This document shows, piece by piece, positions 34,703-43,269 of a stretch of 56,717 bases of DNA. Numbering within the stretch: the first letter of the stretch is position 1; each line of letters begins with the position of its first letter. A program made the position numbers and the translations under genes. The stretch lies in assembly GCA_027307045.1 (NCBI GenBank), contig DAHUXR010000015.1:1-56717 (forward strand). Reading direction: 5' to 3'. The notes under the pieces are model-generated. The model was not told the origin of the DNA. It ran no database searches and saw nothing but the letters and a program-made list of their open reading frames with translations. This stretch comes from Acidobacteriaceae bacterium (GTDB taxonomy: Bacteria; Acidobacteriota; Terriglobia; Terriglobales; Acidobacteriaceae).

Positions 34703-34816
34703 AGCCCATAGGCCACCAGATCGTAAACCGCAAAGTTCTCCGTAGAAAGGAGAGCAAGAATGGTGGTAAAGGATACAGCGGCAGACGGAGAAAGTAATGA
34801 GTTAAATGCATGTTTT

Positions 34817-35464
34817 CTAGTAAAACGTCGCGCTGCCGGCCATCTCTCGCATTGCGTCCAGCAGGTACGTGCGTGCCGGTGCGCCTGGAGCCAGCGACTC
34901 CAACGGAAGGGTAGCGGAAAAGTGCGGAGAACTACGCTGGAAGCTGACTTCCAGAAAGTCGCCATTGTCTCCTCTGCTCAGGGACGTCATGGCGCCGGCA
35001 ATTTCTTTTTGACTTTCCGGCTTCGTGGTAATCATTACAGAGGGCAGGCGTTCAAACTGCCATCCTGCGTTTTCAATTGCAGTTTTCGGGCTGCTGCGCG
35101 CGAACCAGCGGAAATTTTGCATCTGCAGACAGAATGTTGGGGGAGAATCCAGGTCAGCCTGGAAGGTGATTACTTCTTGCGGGTTGCTGATTTTCTGGAC
35201 CAACCAATGTGCTGGAGTTTCCTGCGTTCGCATCTCCACCAGCACCCACGCGCGCCGAAAAACGCCGCAGGTGAGCCGCAGGGGAACACGAAAGCGAGAT
35301 CCCCCCATCCATGTGATACCTACCACATGACCGCGTCCGGCCAGCGATGCCTGAATCCAGCGCAGGATTTCCCGGGCTTTGGCACGCTTGTGCCGCAGTG
35401 AGACCGCGTACCACGTGATGCACAGCGCGATCACTGCGACCGCCGTTACAAATAGGATGGCCAT
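34817..35464 (-). CDS. Hypothetical single-helix membrane-anchored protein
   Basis: 215 aa. N-terminal helix AILFVTAVAVIALCITWYAVSL, then RHKRAKAREILRWIQASLAGRGHVVGITWMGGSRFRVPL and a mixed alpha/beta cytoplasmic or periplasmic domain with FCLQMQNFRWFARS and VMITTKPESQKEIAG. I recognise no catalytic motif or family name. The codon pattern and the well-formed hydrophobic start support a real gene. It is convergent with the peptide array and lies 112 bases from the SDR gene. Confidence 0.6.
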   Translation of the reverse strand: MAILFVTAVAVIALCITWYAVSLRHKRAKAREILRWIQASLAGRGHVVGITWMGGSRFRVPLRLTCGVFRRAWVLVEMRTQETPAHWLVQKISNPQEVITFQADLDSPPTFCLQMQNFRWFARSSPKTAIENAGWQFERLPSVMITTKPESQKEIAGAMTSLSRGDNGDFLEVSFQRSSPHFSATLPLESLAPGAPARTYLLDAMREMAGSATFY

Positions 35465-35576
35465 TCAGGGAGTAAGATGCTTTTCCACAGGCCCTCAGAT
35501 GCCAAAATGAGCACTTCGCAGCCGATTTTGAGCAGCGGCAGTTCGGTTTTGGGAATAGCAGAGTCGCAGCCACGCA

Positions 35577-36365
35577 CTATAATCCGCGGTAGATTCCTCC
35601 GTCCGCCAGGATGGTTTGGCCGGTTATATAAGAAGCGCGTTCCGACGCCAGCCACACGATAACGTCTGCAATTTCTTTGGGATTGCCGAGCCGCCTGACC
35701 GGCGTTTCCGCAGCCCAGGCGTCGCATATTTCCTGGGCTGATCTACCGGCGGCCAGCGCCCGGACCTGCGCTAGCTCTTGTAGCCGATCTGTTGCCGTAT
35801 AGCCGGGCGCAACGTTGTTGACCAGAATTCCGTCTTTGCCGAACTCATTGGAAAGACTCTTAACTAATCCCACGACGGCCGCCCGCACCGAATTTGAAAG
35901 CACCAGGTCTGCGATAGGCTGCTTTACGGAAATCGACGTGATGGTAATGATCCGGCCCCAGCGATGGCGCTGCATGTAGGGAATTACCGCCCTGGCCAGA
36001 TGCACCGTGCTCATCAGGTTCAGGTCAACTGCCTTGCGCCATTCCTCGGCGGGGATGGAAAGGAAATTTTTGGCCGGCGGCCCTCCCGCATTCGCCACGC
36101 AGACATCAATCCGCCCAAACCGTTTTGCCACCTGCTCGGTAAAGCGCTGGACTGCGTTGCCGTCGGTCACGTCCAGTGCTTCGGCATAAATCTCCGCGCC
36201 GGTTTGGCTGCGAAGCTTGTCGGCAGCTTCGACGAGAGTCTTCTCCGTGCGAGCGCACATCGCCACCTGTGCGCCTTCGCGGGCAAATGCCTCGGCTGTC
36301 GCCAGGCCTATTCCCTGGCTGGATGCGGCGACAATCACGCCTCGGCCTTTCAGTCCCAGATCCAT
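35577..36365 (-). CDS. SDR-family oxidoreductase with atypical active site
   Basis: 262 aa, Rossmann fold with VIVAASSQGIGLATAEAFAREGA (glycine motif in the AASSQGIG form, ~11-24) and the NAG motif in VCVANAGGPPAKN (~88). The catalytic Ser is present (ITSIS, ~142). Where the classical family has Y-x3-K the sequence reads L-S-N-S-V-R-A-A-V, so both Tyr and Lys are replaced. I remember this variant in a FabG-like subgroup, so it is probably a real subfamily with altered chemistry and not a mutation. C-terminal WLASERASYITGQTILADGG is standard. Substrate unknown. Confidence 0.82.
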   Translation of the reverse strand: MDLGLKGRGVIVAASSQGIGLATAEAFAREGAQVAMCARTEKTLVEAADKLRSQTGAEIYAEALDVTDGNAVQRFTEQVAKRFGRIDVCVANAGGPPAKNFLSIPAEEWRKAVDLNLMSTVHLARAVIPYMQRHRWGRIITITSISVKQPIADLVLSNSVRAAVVGLVKSLSNEFGKDGILVNNVAPGYTATDRLQELAQVRALAAGRSAQEICDAWAAETPVRRLGNPKEIADVIVWLASERASYITGQTILADGGIYRGL

Positions 36366-36380
36366 GTTTTTCCCCCCTGT

Positions 36381-37259
36381 CTATTTCTTGTCCGCCACGG
36401 GTAGTTGTCCAATGACCACCTGTGCGGGCGCGCCGGCCTTGATTTTGTTCTTTTCAAAGCACACTTTAATGCGGCGCCGTAGCTCGCGCGCCACGTTATA
36501 TTGCTTTCCCGGTCGCACCTTCACCAGCATCAGATAGTCAACCTCATTGCCGCGTACCCGCTCAATGCCGGGGACTTGCGGCTCCGCGACCAAGTCAGCC
36601 TTGAAAGCAGGGTCGTTATAAAACTCTTGTGCCACTTCCTCCAGAACTTCTACCACGCGATCGCTGCTCTCGCCGTAGTCGGCTGCCACGTGGAGAGTCA
36701 CCTGCGACCAATCTCGCGTCATGTTGCTTACGATTTGAATCGCGCCGTTGGGAACGATGTGCAGGGTCCCATCGCTATCGCGCAGCGTGGTTCGCCGCAT
36801 CGTGATCTCTTCCACCGCTCCGGTCACGCCTGCGGCGCGGATCGTGTCGCCCACCTCAAACTGGTCTTCAATCAAGATGAAGAACCCGTTAATCACATCC
36901 TTGACCAGCGTCTGCGCGCCAAAACCGATGGCCAGTCCGGCAATGCCCGCGCTGGCCAGTAGCGGTTCGATATTGATCTGAAACGCGTCTTTAAGCGCGG
37001 TCATGCCCGTAAAGAAAACAATGAGGAAAACGCCCACGCTGCGGACCACGCCTGTGATCGTCCGGACCTGCTGTGCCCGGACAGGCCCATGAGAGCTTTT
37101 TTCGGCGAGCGCTACCAGCTTGCGGGTGATCAATCCCAGCAGGCGCACAAAGATAAACGCCAGCACCAGGATCACGATCAGCTTGGGCGCTCTGTCGCGC
37201 GTCCACGCCACCAGGTAGTTGTGCCACTCGTGCCAGATGTTACTGAATTTTTCTTCCAT
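36381..37259 (-). CDS. mscS: Small-conductance mechanosensitive channel (MscS family)
   Basis: 292 aa. Three transmembrane helices; TM3 is the pore helix with PLLASAGIAGLAIGFGAQTLVKDVINGFFI (~90-118), the Gly/Ala pattern of MscS. It is followed by the beta domain ILIEDQFEVGDTIRAAGVTGAVEEITMRRTTLRDSDGTLHIVPNGAI and an alpha/beta C-terminal vestibule. It opens on membrane tension to release solutes in hypo-osmotic shock. It lies 15 bases from the SDR gene on the same strand and may share its transcript. Confidence 0.9.
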   Translation of the reverse strand: MEEKFSNIWHEWHNYLVAWTRDRAPKLIVILVLAFIFVRLLGLITRKLVALAEKSSHGPVRAQQVRTITGVVRSVGVFLIVFFTGMTALKDAFQINIEPLLASAGIAGLAIGFGAQTLVKDVINGFFILIEDQFEVGDTIRAAGVTGAVEEITMRRTTLRDSDGTLHIVPNGAIQIVSNMTRDWSQVTLHVAADYGESSDRVVEVLEEVAQEFYNDPAFKADLVAEPQVPGIERVRGNEVDYLMLVKVRPGKQYNVARELRRRIKVCFEKNKIKAGAPAQVVIGQLPVADKK

Positions 37260-37428
37260 TCGATTAATTCTGGATTATAGCCGAGAGAAAGACGCGCAAT
37301 GTTCCCGTTCGCAGGCCGGGACCATGGGGCGCCCCCCCCTCGACTATTTGCATTTGCTTTTCTTCTAAGTCTTGCGGATAACTTTTATAATCGCTGCACG
37401 TCCTAAAATCCTGAATGAGGTCATTTTT

Positions 37429-37815
37429 GTGTTTGGAAAAATTATCATGGCCGGCAGCTTAGGCCTGGTCTTATGCGGCACAGTTTTAGCGGCTACCCCG
37501 GCACCCGCCGCCAATGCTCAGGTGGAAACACAGCAGGACCCGGCGCAAAAAGAAATGCAGGACCGCATGGCGCGCGAAGCCAACAAGAAACGGCAACAGG
37601 ACATTCGCGAACAGACCGACAAGTTGTTTCAACTTGCCACAGAACTCAAGGCGGCAGTGGATAAGAGCAATGAAAACCTGCTGTCACTCGATGTGGTCCG
37701 CAAAGCCGACGAAGTTGAAAAGCTGGCGAAGAAAGTGAAAGAAAAGATGAAGGAATCCGTGGGCCCACCGGCAAAGCAGGAATTGCCCACGCCGGTTCCA
37801 GCATATCCACACTGA
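37429..37815 (+). CDS. Small secreted, charged coiled-coil protein
   Basis: 128 aa from the GTG at 37429, with GAGG eight bases upstream; ATG at 37447 is the alternative. Signal peptide (IIMAGSLGLVLCGTVLA-ATP) followed by a Gln/Lys/Glu-rich helical region (DPAQKEMQDRMAREANKKRQ..., KLFQLATELKAAVDKSNENLLSLDVVRKADEVEKLAKKVKEKMKE) that is a likely coiled coil. Pro-rich C-terminus. Periplasmic; no family function recognised. A terminator stem directly follows. Confidence 0.65.
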   Translation: MFGKIIMAGSLGLVLCGTVLAATPAPAANAQVETQQDPAQKEMQDRMAREANKKRQQDIREQTDKLFQLATELKAAVDKSNENLLSLDVVRKADEVEKLAKKVKEKMKESVGPPAKQELPTPVPAYPH

Positions 37816-37830
37816 TTACCGGCAATAAAG

Positions 37831-37857
37831 AAGCCCGCCGTTTTTGCCGGCGGGCTT
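37831..37857. terminator. Bidirectional terminator between convergent genes
   Basis: AAGCCCGCCG (37831-37840) pairs with CGGCGGGCTT (37848-37857), a perfect 10-bp stem with a TTTTTGC loop. T-rich sequence lies on the + side and A-rich sequence before it, so it can stop both the small coiled-coil gene and hppA. Confidence 0.85.
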
Positions 37858-37876
37858 GTTATTTGTACGAAGCGCT

Positions 37877-38617
37877 TCAGGCCGCGCTCTTGGCCTTGGC
37901 AGCCTGAGCGTCTTTCTCCGTGCCAATCCGCATTCCATAGAACGAACGCCACACAAAGAACACAGACACCAGGAAGAACACCACCGCAAGAATCGTGGTT
38001 GGGCCGCCTTCCTTGCTCATCTTTACCGCCAGGGATACGGCAAGGAGTCCGAAAAGTGTGGTGAACTTGATGATCGGGTTCATGGCCACCGATGATGTGT
38101 CCTTGAACGGATCTCCAACTGTATCGCCGACTACCGTGGCGTCGTGCAGCGGAGTGCCCTTTTGCTTCAGCACCACTTCCACCACTTTCTTGGCGTTGTC
38201 CCATGCGCCGCCGGCGTTGGCCATGAAGATGGCTTGATACAAGCCGAAGATGGCTATGGAGATCAGGTAGCCGATAAAGAAGTAAGGTTCGGCGAAAGCG
38301 AAGGCCAGCGTGGCAAAGAACACGGTCAGGAATATGTTGAACATTCCTTTCTGCGCGTACTTGGTGCAGATCTCGACCACCTTCTTGCTGTCTTCCACTG
38401 AAGCTTTCGTAGCGCCTTCCAGCTTGATGTTGCGTTTAATGAACTCGACCGCGCGATAAGCGCCAGTCGTAACCGCCTGGATGGAAGCGCCAGTAAACCA
38501 GTAAATAATCGCGCCGCCCGTGATCAGGCCAAGAACAAACGGAGCGTGCAGTAGCGAGAGCTTGTCCGTGTTCTCTTTCAATCCGTTGGTCAGGCTCATC
38601 ATGATGGAGAAAATCAT
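37877..38617 (-). CDS. hppA: H+-pyrophosphatase, C-terminal part (frame-shifted from the N-terminal part)
   Basis: 246 aa, the last four or five transmembrane segments of a membrane-bound pyrophosphatase. It has the typical KLSLLHAPFVLGLITGGAIIYWFTGASI, the conserved FMANAGGAWDNAKKVVE block and the last pyrophosphate-binding loop GDTVGDPFKDTS (~157-168). In intact enzymes this follows '...KATxKP-x-LIGT...TTMIFS' without a break. Here the upstream ORF ends at 38614 and this one starts with ATG in an ATGA overlap. One missing G near 38625 restores G-T-V-S-V-A-T-T-M-I-F-S. Either a real split protein with coupled translation or a sequencing error; I cannot tell. Confidence 0.8.
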   Translation of the reverse strand: MIFSIMMSLTNGLKENTDKLSLLHAPFVLGLITGGAIIYWFTGASIQAVTTGAYRAVEFIKRNIKLEGATKASVEDSKKVVEICTKYAQKGMFNIFLTVFFATLAFAFAEPYFFIGYLISIAIFGLYQAIFMANAGGAWDNAKKVVEVVLKQKGTPLHDATVVGDTVGDPFKDTSSVAMNPIIKFTTLFGLLAVSLAVKMSKEGGPTTILAVVFFLVSVFFVWRSFYGMRIGTEKDAQAAKAKSAA

Positions 38618-40458
38618 GGTCGTGGCACCGAGACGGTGCCGATCAGCACCGGCTTGGCTGTGGCCTTGAACGTATTGCCGGCGCCGTCATTTTCTTCCAG
38701 CAGGTCTTTGGCGCGTTCAAACCTTACGTCAAAACCGAAGTCTTTTTTCAGCTCTGACGCAATGTTGGGCACTTGCTCAATCAATGAGAGTTCGTACACC
38801 GATTGCGCATTGTCCGTGACCGGCCCATAGGAGTCCACGGCGATCGTTACCGGGCCCATGCCCAGGAAGCCGAACGCCACCAGGCCGAACGCGAAAACCG
38901 CCGGCGCCAGCATTGCCGCGCCCAGGCCCATGGTGCTGAAGTAGAACGCCACGGCCATCAGGATGACCATGCTCAAGCCCAGCCAGTACCCGGAGAAGTT
39001 GCCGGCCACCAAGCCGGACAGGATGTTGAGCGATGCGCCGCCTTCTTCCGAAGACGTCACGATTTCTTTCACATGGCTGGAACTCATCAAGGTGAATACC
39101 TTGACCAGTTCGGGGATAATGGCCCCGGCCAGCGTGCCGCACGAGATGATTGAGGCCAGCTTCCACCACAGCGTGGCGTCGCCGCCCAGCGTGGGAATCA
39201 TCAACTTGGATACGATGAAAGTCAGAACGATGGAAACGATGGACGTGAGCCACACCAGCGACGTCAGCGGCGTTTCAAAGTTCATGTGGTCGGAGTTCCC
39301 GTAGCGGGCCTTGGCCACGGCTTCATTGATGAAATAAGAGCCTGCGCTGGACACCAGCATCATGATGCGCATGACAAAGATCCACACCAGCAATTGCACC
39401 TGGACTACAGGATCGTGTACCGCCGCCAGAATGAACGCGATGAGCGCCACGCCAGTCACGCCGTAGGTCTCAAAGCCGTCAGCGCTGGGGCCAACGGAGT
39501 CGCCCGCGTTGTCACCGGTGCAGTCGGCGATCACGCCCGGGTTGCGAGCATCGTCTTCCTTGATCTTGAAGACAATTTTCATCAAGTCAGAGCCGATATC
39601 GGCGATTTTGGTGAAGATGCCGCCGGCAATACGCAGCGCTGCCGCGCCCAGGGACTCGCCGATGGCGAATCCGATGAAGCAGGCCCCTGCAAGGCTACCC
39701 GGAATGAAAAGTAGAATGCAGAGCATGATCAGCAATTCAACGCTAATCAGCATCATGCCAATACTCATGCCAGCCTTGAGCGGGATGGCATAAATCGGGT
39801 ATGGCTTGCCGCGCAACCCGGCAAATGCCGTCCGCGAGTTGGCGAACGTGTTCACCCGGATGCCGAACCATGCTACGCCGTAGCTGCCGATGATGCCCAC
39901 CAGGCTGAATGCCAGAATGATGATTACCTTGGCGGCGCCGTATTCGTGGTGAAGGATGCCGAAATACAGCACGATGACCACGGCGATGAAGGCTTCCAGG
40001 ATCAAAATGAACTTGCCCTGCGTGATCAAATAGGTTTTGCAGGTTTCATAGATCAGCTCAGAAATTTCACGCATCGAGCGATGGACCGGCAGGTTCTTGA
40101 GTTGCACGTAGATCATCAAGCCAAAGAGCAGGCCAAGCGCGCAGAAGATAAGTCCAATAGTGAGCAGCTTGGAGCCGTTGATGCCGTTCAGGAACGAAAC
40201 CTGGCTCAGGTCCGGCAGTTTCAAATTGGCTTCACCGCCGGTTTCTGACACCGGCGCATCTGGAGCCGTCTGGGTTGCGGCGCCAGTCTGCGGATTTGTG
40301 ACGGCGGCAACCTGTGACGCGGGTGGCGCGGCCTGCCCCTGCTGGGCAAATGCCACGGGAAGGGCGAATGTTAGAACGGCCAACACGGCCACCAGCGCCA
40401 AGGTCCGGCGCGAGCGGATTACGCGGCCCATCAGGCCCGTTGCGAGCCAGGTGTGCAT
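38614..40458 (-). CDS. hppA: H+-pyrophosphatase, N-terminal part
   Basis: 614 aa from the ATG at 40458 (GGAGG eight bases upstream); the longer start at 40545 has no support. Signal-like N-terminus (residues 1-40), low-complexity linker, then twelve or so transmembrane helices. Pyrophosphate-binding loop: IADIGSDLMKIVFKIKEDDARNPGVIAD and GDNAGDSVGPSADGFETYG. GNTFKATAKP near the end carries Lys where K+-independent enzymes have it (A in K+-dependent ones), so this is probably a K+-independent proton pump. It couples pyrophosphate hydrolysis to ion export. The frame ends after V-S-V-P-R-P; the missing rest is the gene at 37877-38617. Confidence 0.85.
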   Translation of the reverse strand: MHTWLATGLMGRVIRSRRTLALVAVLAVLTFALPVAFAQQGQAAPPASQVAAVTNPQTGAATQTAPDAPVSETGGEANLKLPDLSQVSFLNGINGSKLLTIGLIFCALGLLFGLMIYVQLKNLPVHRSMREISELIYETCKTYLITQGKFILILEAFIAVVIVLYFGILHHEYGAAKVIIILAFSLVGIIGSYGVAWFGIRVNTFANSRTAFAGLRGKPYPIYAIPLKAGMSIGMMLISVELLIMLCILLFIPGSLAGACFIGFAIGESLGAAALRIAGGIFTKIADIGSDLMKIVFKIKEDDARNPGVIADCTGDNAGDSVGPSADGFETYGVTGVALIAFILAAVHDPVVQVQLLVWIFVMRIMMLVSSAGSYFINEAVAKARYGNSDHMNFETPLTSLVWLTSIVSIVLTFIVSKLMIPTLGGDATLWWKLASIISCGTLAGAIIPELVKVFTLMSSSHVKEIVTSSEEGGASLNILSGLVAGNFSGYWLGLSMVILMAVAFYFSTMGLGAAMLAPAVFAFGLVAFGFLGMGPVTIAVDSYGPVTDNAQSVYELSLIEQVPNIASELKKDFGFDVRFERAKDLLEENDGAGNTFKATAKPVLIGTVSVPRP

Positions 40459-40768
40459 ATGTAAATCCTCCAAAGAATCTAAATGTGGACTTTTATCGAT
40501 TAACCACGTTTTACCGGCAATTCCCGAATCGCGCTTCCACATCAAGAAACAAGTGGTTTGAGGCTTGGCCGCGTTGGAATCATTGGCTGGCCCTTACAGA
40601 AGCCCCTGCTTCCGCCTACTGAACCAGTCCCAGTAAAACTCGCTTTTATAACATGTTAGGGAAAGAAGATCAATCGCGCAAGACCGCGTGTCGCCTCTCG
40701 CGCAAAGGGTTTTTGCAGGCGGGCGCAAAACTCCTACAGTAGCTTAGGGGCAAATTAAGCATCAGTTA

Positions 40769-40784
40769 TGTGATGGGAGTCACA
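40769..40784. promoter_or_regulatory. Perfect CRP-consensus site before the diguanylate cyclase
   Basis: TGTGA-TGGGAG-TCACA, exact match to TGTGA-N6-TCACA, 49 bases before the GTG start of the GGDEF gene. It places c-di-GMP synthesis in the same predicted regulon as narK, ric-nnrS and the bcr operon. Confidence 0.65.
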
Positions 40785-40833
40785 AGCGGACCCTGACACG
40801 CCAGTTATGATCGAAATCGTAAGCGAGTAATTT

Positions 40834-42204
40834 GTGCCGTACCCAACCTCACCGCCGCAGCGAGTGGTGCTTCACATGCTGGTGTATGTGGTCGCAGCCA
40901 TTGCGTGTGTTGCGCTGATAGGGTGGATCTTCGGGATCCCAGTCCTGACAAGCATTGTGCCAGGTCTTGTTTCCATGAAATTCAACACTGCCCTGGGCTT
41001 CCTTCTGCTGGCTGGATCGTTATACGCGGCGCTGGAATACAGGCCAGCATGGCAGCTATGGCTTGCTCTGCCAGCTGCAGTCCTGGGCCTGATGACCCTG
41101 TTTGAGTATGTATCCGGGATCAATCTTGGCATTGACCAGGCGCTATTTCAGGATAACAGTCGCTCCATCTATCCCGGACGAATGACTCCGCTTTCGGCGG
41201 TGAATTTTCTGCTACTTTCCGGAGCCTTGCTGACGCCATCATTCAAGCGCTGCAATTACATAAAAGAAGCGCTGGCCCTGCTGCTAGCGCTTTCTTCCAC
41301 ATTTGCCATTGTGGGATACATCTACGGAGTTCCCGCATTATATAGCGCGCTTAGCGACAGTCCCACTGCTATGGCGATGCACACCGGAGCATGCTTCCTG
41401 CTGCTCGCCATCGTTTTTCTGCTTGTTCCCAGGGACGAGGGCTTTGTACGCATCCTGCGTGGCCCTTCCATCGCCTCCATGGCTGCCCGTTACATGCTTT
41501 TTCCAGCGATTCTGGTTCCAGTTGTCCTTGGCGGATTGTTCATTCGCAGCCGCTGGAACCTGGGCCATCCTAACCTGGTGATGGCGTTGAGCGTGGTTTC
41601 GGATATCGTGCTGCTGGTAGCTCTGATCTGGCTGTTCGCAGTGATGATTCAACGCGTGGAATCAGAAAGGGAACTGATTCAGCGCCAGGCTGAGACTGAC
41701 CGGCTCACCGGGATATATAACCGCCGCCATTTTGAAACCAGCCTTGAGCATGAGATTCAACGTGCACGCCGTTACGGCTCCCCGCTCTCACTGCTGATGA
41801 TCGATGTAGACCATTTCAAAATGCTGAACGATCGCCACGGCCATCTTGCGGGCGACCGTTTACTGTATCAGCTCACTCGTGAATGCGAATCTTGTCTTCG
41901 TGCGTCTGACGTGTTCTGCCGTTTTGGCGGCGACGAGTTTGTAATCATTGCTCCCGTAACCCCGGGCCCAGCCGCCCTGACCCTGGCGCGAAGGATACGA
42001 AAGAACGTTGAGGACATGGCGACGGACCGAAGTCTGGGTGCTCTTGCGGTTAGCATCGGAATCGCTGTCTGGGAAGAGAACTTCAAGACCAACGACGATT
42101 TCATCGCTGCCGCTGACAACGCTCTTTACCAGGCCAAGACTGCCGGGCGTAATCGCGAATGCCTGTACTCACCCAAAAGCCTGTCAACTGACATCAATGG
42201 CTGA
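40834..42204 (+). CDS. Membrane-bound diguanylate cyclase (GGDEF)
   Basis: 456 aa from the GTG at 40834 (weak ribosome site; ATG at 40876 possible). Residues ~10-275 contain seven or eight transmembrane helices with a MASE-like but unnamed sensor layout. The GGDEF domain (~290-450) has the start signature DRLTGIYNRRHFE, MIDVDHFKMLNDRHGH, and the active-site loop RFGGDEFV. The inhibitory I-site R-A-S-D stands five residues before GGDEF, so product feedback is expected. It synthesises c-di-GMP, controlling motility/biofilm. A perfect CRP-type site lies upstream, linking it to the nitrate regulon. No EAL domain. Confidence 0.9.
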   Translation: MPYPTSPPQRVVLHMLVYVVAAIACVALIGWIFGIPVLTSIVPGLVSMKFNTALGFLLLAGSLYAALEYRPAWQLWLALPAAVLGLMTLFEYVSGINLGIDQALFQDNSRSIYPGRMTPLSAVNFLLLSGALLTPSFKRCNYIKEALALLLALSSTFAIVGYIYGVPALYSALSDSPTAMAMHTGACFLLLAIVFLLVPRDEGFVRILRGPSIASMAARYMLFPAILVPVVLGGLFIRSRWNLGHPNLVMALSVVSDIVLLVALIWLFAVMIQRVESERELIQRQAETDRLTGIYNRRHFETSLEHEIQRARRYGSPLSLLMIDVDHFKMLNDRHGHLAGDRLLYQLTRECESCLRASDVFCRFGGDEFVIIAPVTPGPAALTLARRIRKNVEDMATDRSLGALAVSIGIAVWEENFKTNDDFIAAADNALYQAKTAGRNRECLYSPKSLSTDING

Positions 42205-42306
42205 CCTGTCAAAGCTTTACCTGGTCTTTTTGCCAATAGCTATGATTCCGATCCAAGGTAGTTCATCGATTCAGTTCCATATAGGTCGAAACCCAAAAGA
42301 TATTCT

Positions 42307-43269
42307 TTACCTCAAAGAAAGCAGCGGATGTCCCAACGCTGCTTGCACAAACGTTGCTCCCACGGCAATGCTTACAGTCAAAGCCAAAGCACCTGCTGCC
42401 ACTCTGCGATGTTTTACCGGCAGAATGGGCGACATCTGCGACAAGATATAAGCGAATAGGGGCACAATCTGAATGGCATGGATGGCGATGAAGTGCGCAA
42501 TGCGCAGATCGCCGCCAATGACGCTCCAGTTCACGAACGGAAGGCCTGGGCCGCCGTCGGCCACGCCAACTGTGTGCGAACCGCGCGCCAGCATATATCC
42601 GCCGATAGCGTTCCCGGCCAGGAAAATCAAGATGCTATAGCGAATGGCCGAAACCACGGGCCAATCGATCTTGTCCGTGTGCACGCGATTGGCGCAGAAC
42701 AGCGCCAGCATCCAACATACAATGGCCGTGTTGACCATGACCATGCTGTTGGTCATCTGGGCTAGGGAACTGTCAATGAGCGAGTGCCCGGAAAGGTGGT
42801 AAGCGCTGCGCCACGCCTGCGCCGCCAGGCTCAGGATTTCCAGGGCAACGCTTGCGGCAATTGCGCGACGGACAACCGTGAGTTGCCATTTCGGTATCCG
42901 CAACGCCAGCAACAGCACGCTTATGGTGGAGGCGAAGGTCGAAAAGGACATCGAGAACTTGATGGGCTTGATCCAGGGATTCACGGACGCCGATCCCGCC
43001 GGAACAAACATAGCCAGCGCCGCGAAGACCGGTACCACCAGCAGAAGCGCCCAGCCCAGGCGTGAAAGCACAGGATCAGTGGCATCCAGTTCACTGAAGA
43101 AGCCGCGGACGGACGAGGGCGAGAGTGTTTGTGCAACTGCGCGCACGAAACCAGAAAGATAATCGCGTGCGCCAGGAGCCTCAATGGTTAAAGCCGGCGC
43201 CTCTGACCATTCGCCGATTCGCCTGGCTACTGTTTGCTGCGTGAACCTGTTTTCCCGGAGTTCTTTCAT
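42307..43269 (-). CDS. Multi-helix membrane protein of unknown function
   Basis: 320 aa, a ~70-residue cytoplasmic head followed by about seven transmembrane helices (LGWALLLVVPVFAALAMFVPAG, FSTFASTISVLLLALRI, ASVALEILSLAAQAW, MVMVNTAIVCWMLALFC, YSILIFLAGNAIGGYMLA, IAHFIAIHAIQIVPLFAYILS, AGALALTVSIAVGATFVQAALG). Two histidines within the sixth helix (AHFIAIHAIQ) could bind a heme or metal. I do not recognise the family. It is convergent with the GGDEF gene. The ribosome site is weak. Confidence 0.55.
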   Translation of the reverse strand: MKELRENRFTQQTVARRIGEWSEAPALTIEAPGARDYLSGFVRAVAQTLSPSSVRGFFSELDATDPVLSRLGWALLLVVPVFAALAMFVPAGSASVNPWIKPIKFSMSFSTFASTISVLLLALRIPKWQLTVVRRAIAASVALEILSLAAQAWRSAYHLSGHSLIDSSLAQMTNSMVMVNTAIVCWMLALFCANRVHTDKIDWPVVSAIRYSILIFLAGNAIGGYMLARGSHTVGVADGGPGLPFVNWSVIGGDLRIAHFIAIHAIQIVPLFAYILSQMSPILPVKHRRVAAGALALTVSIAVGATFVQAALGHPLLSLR

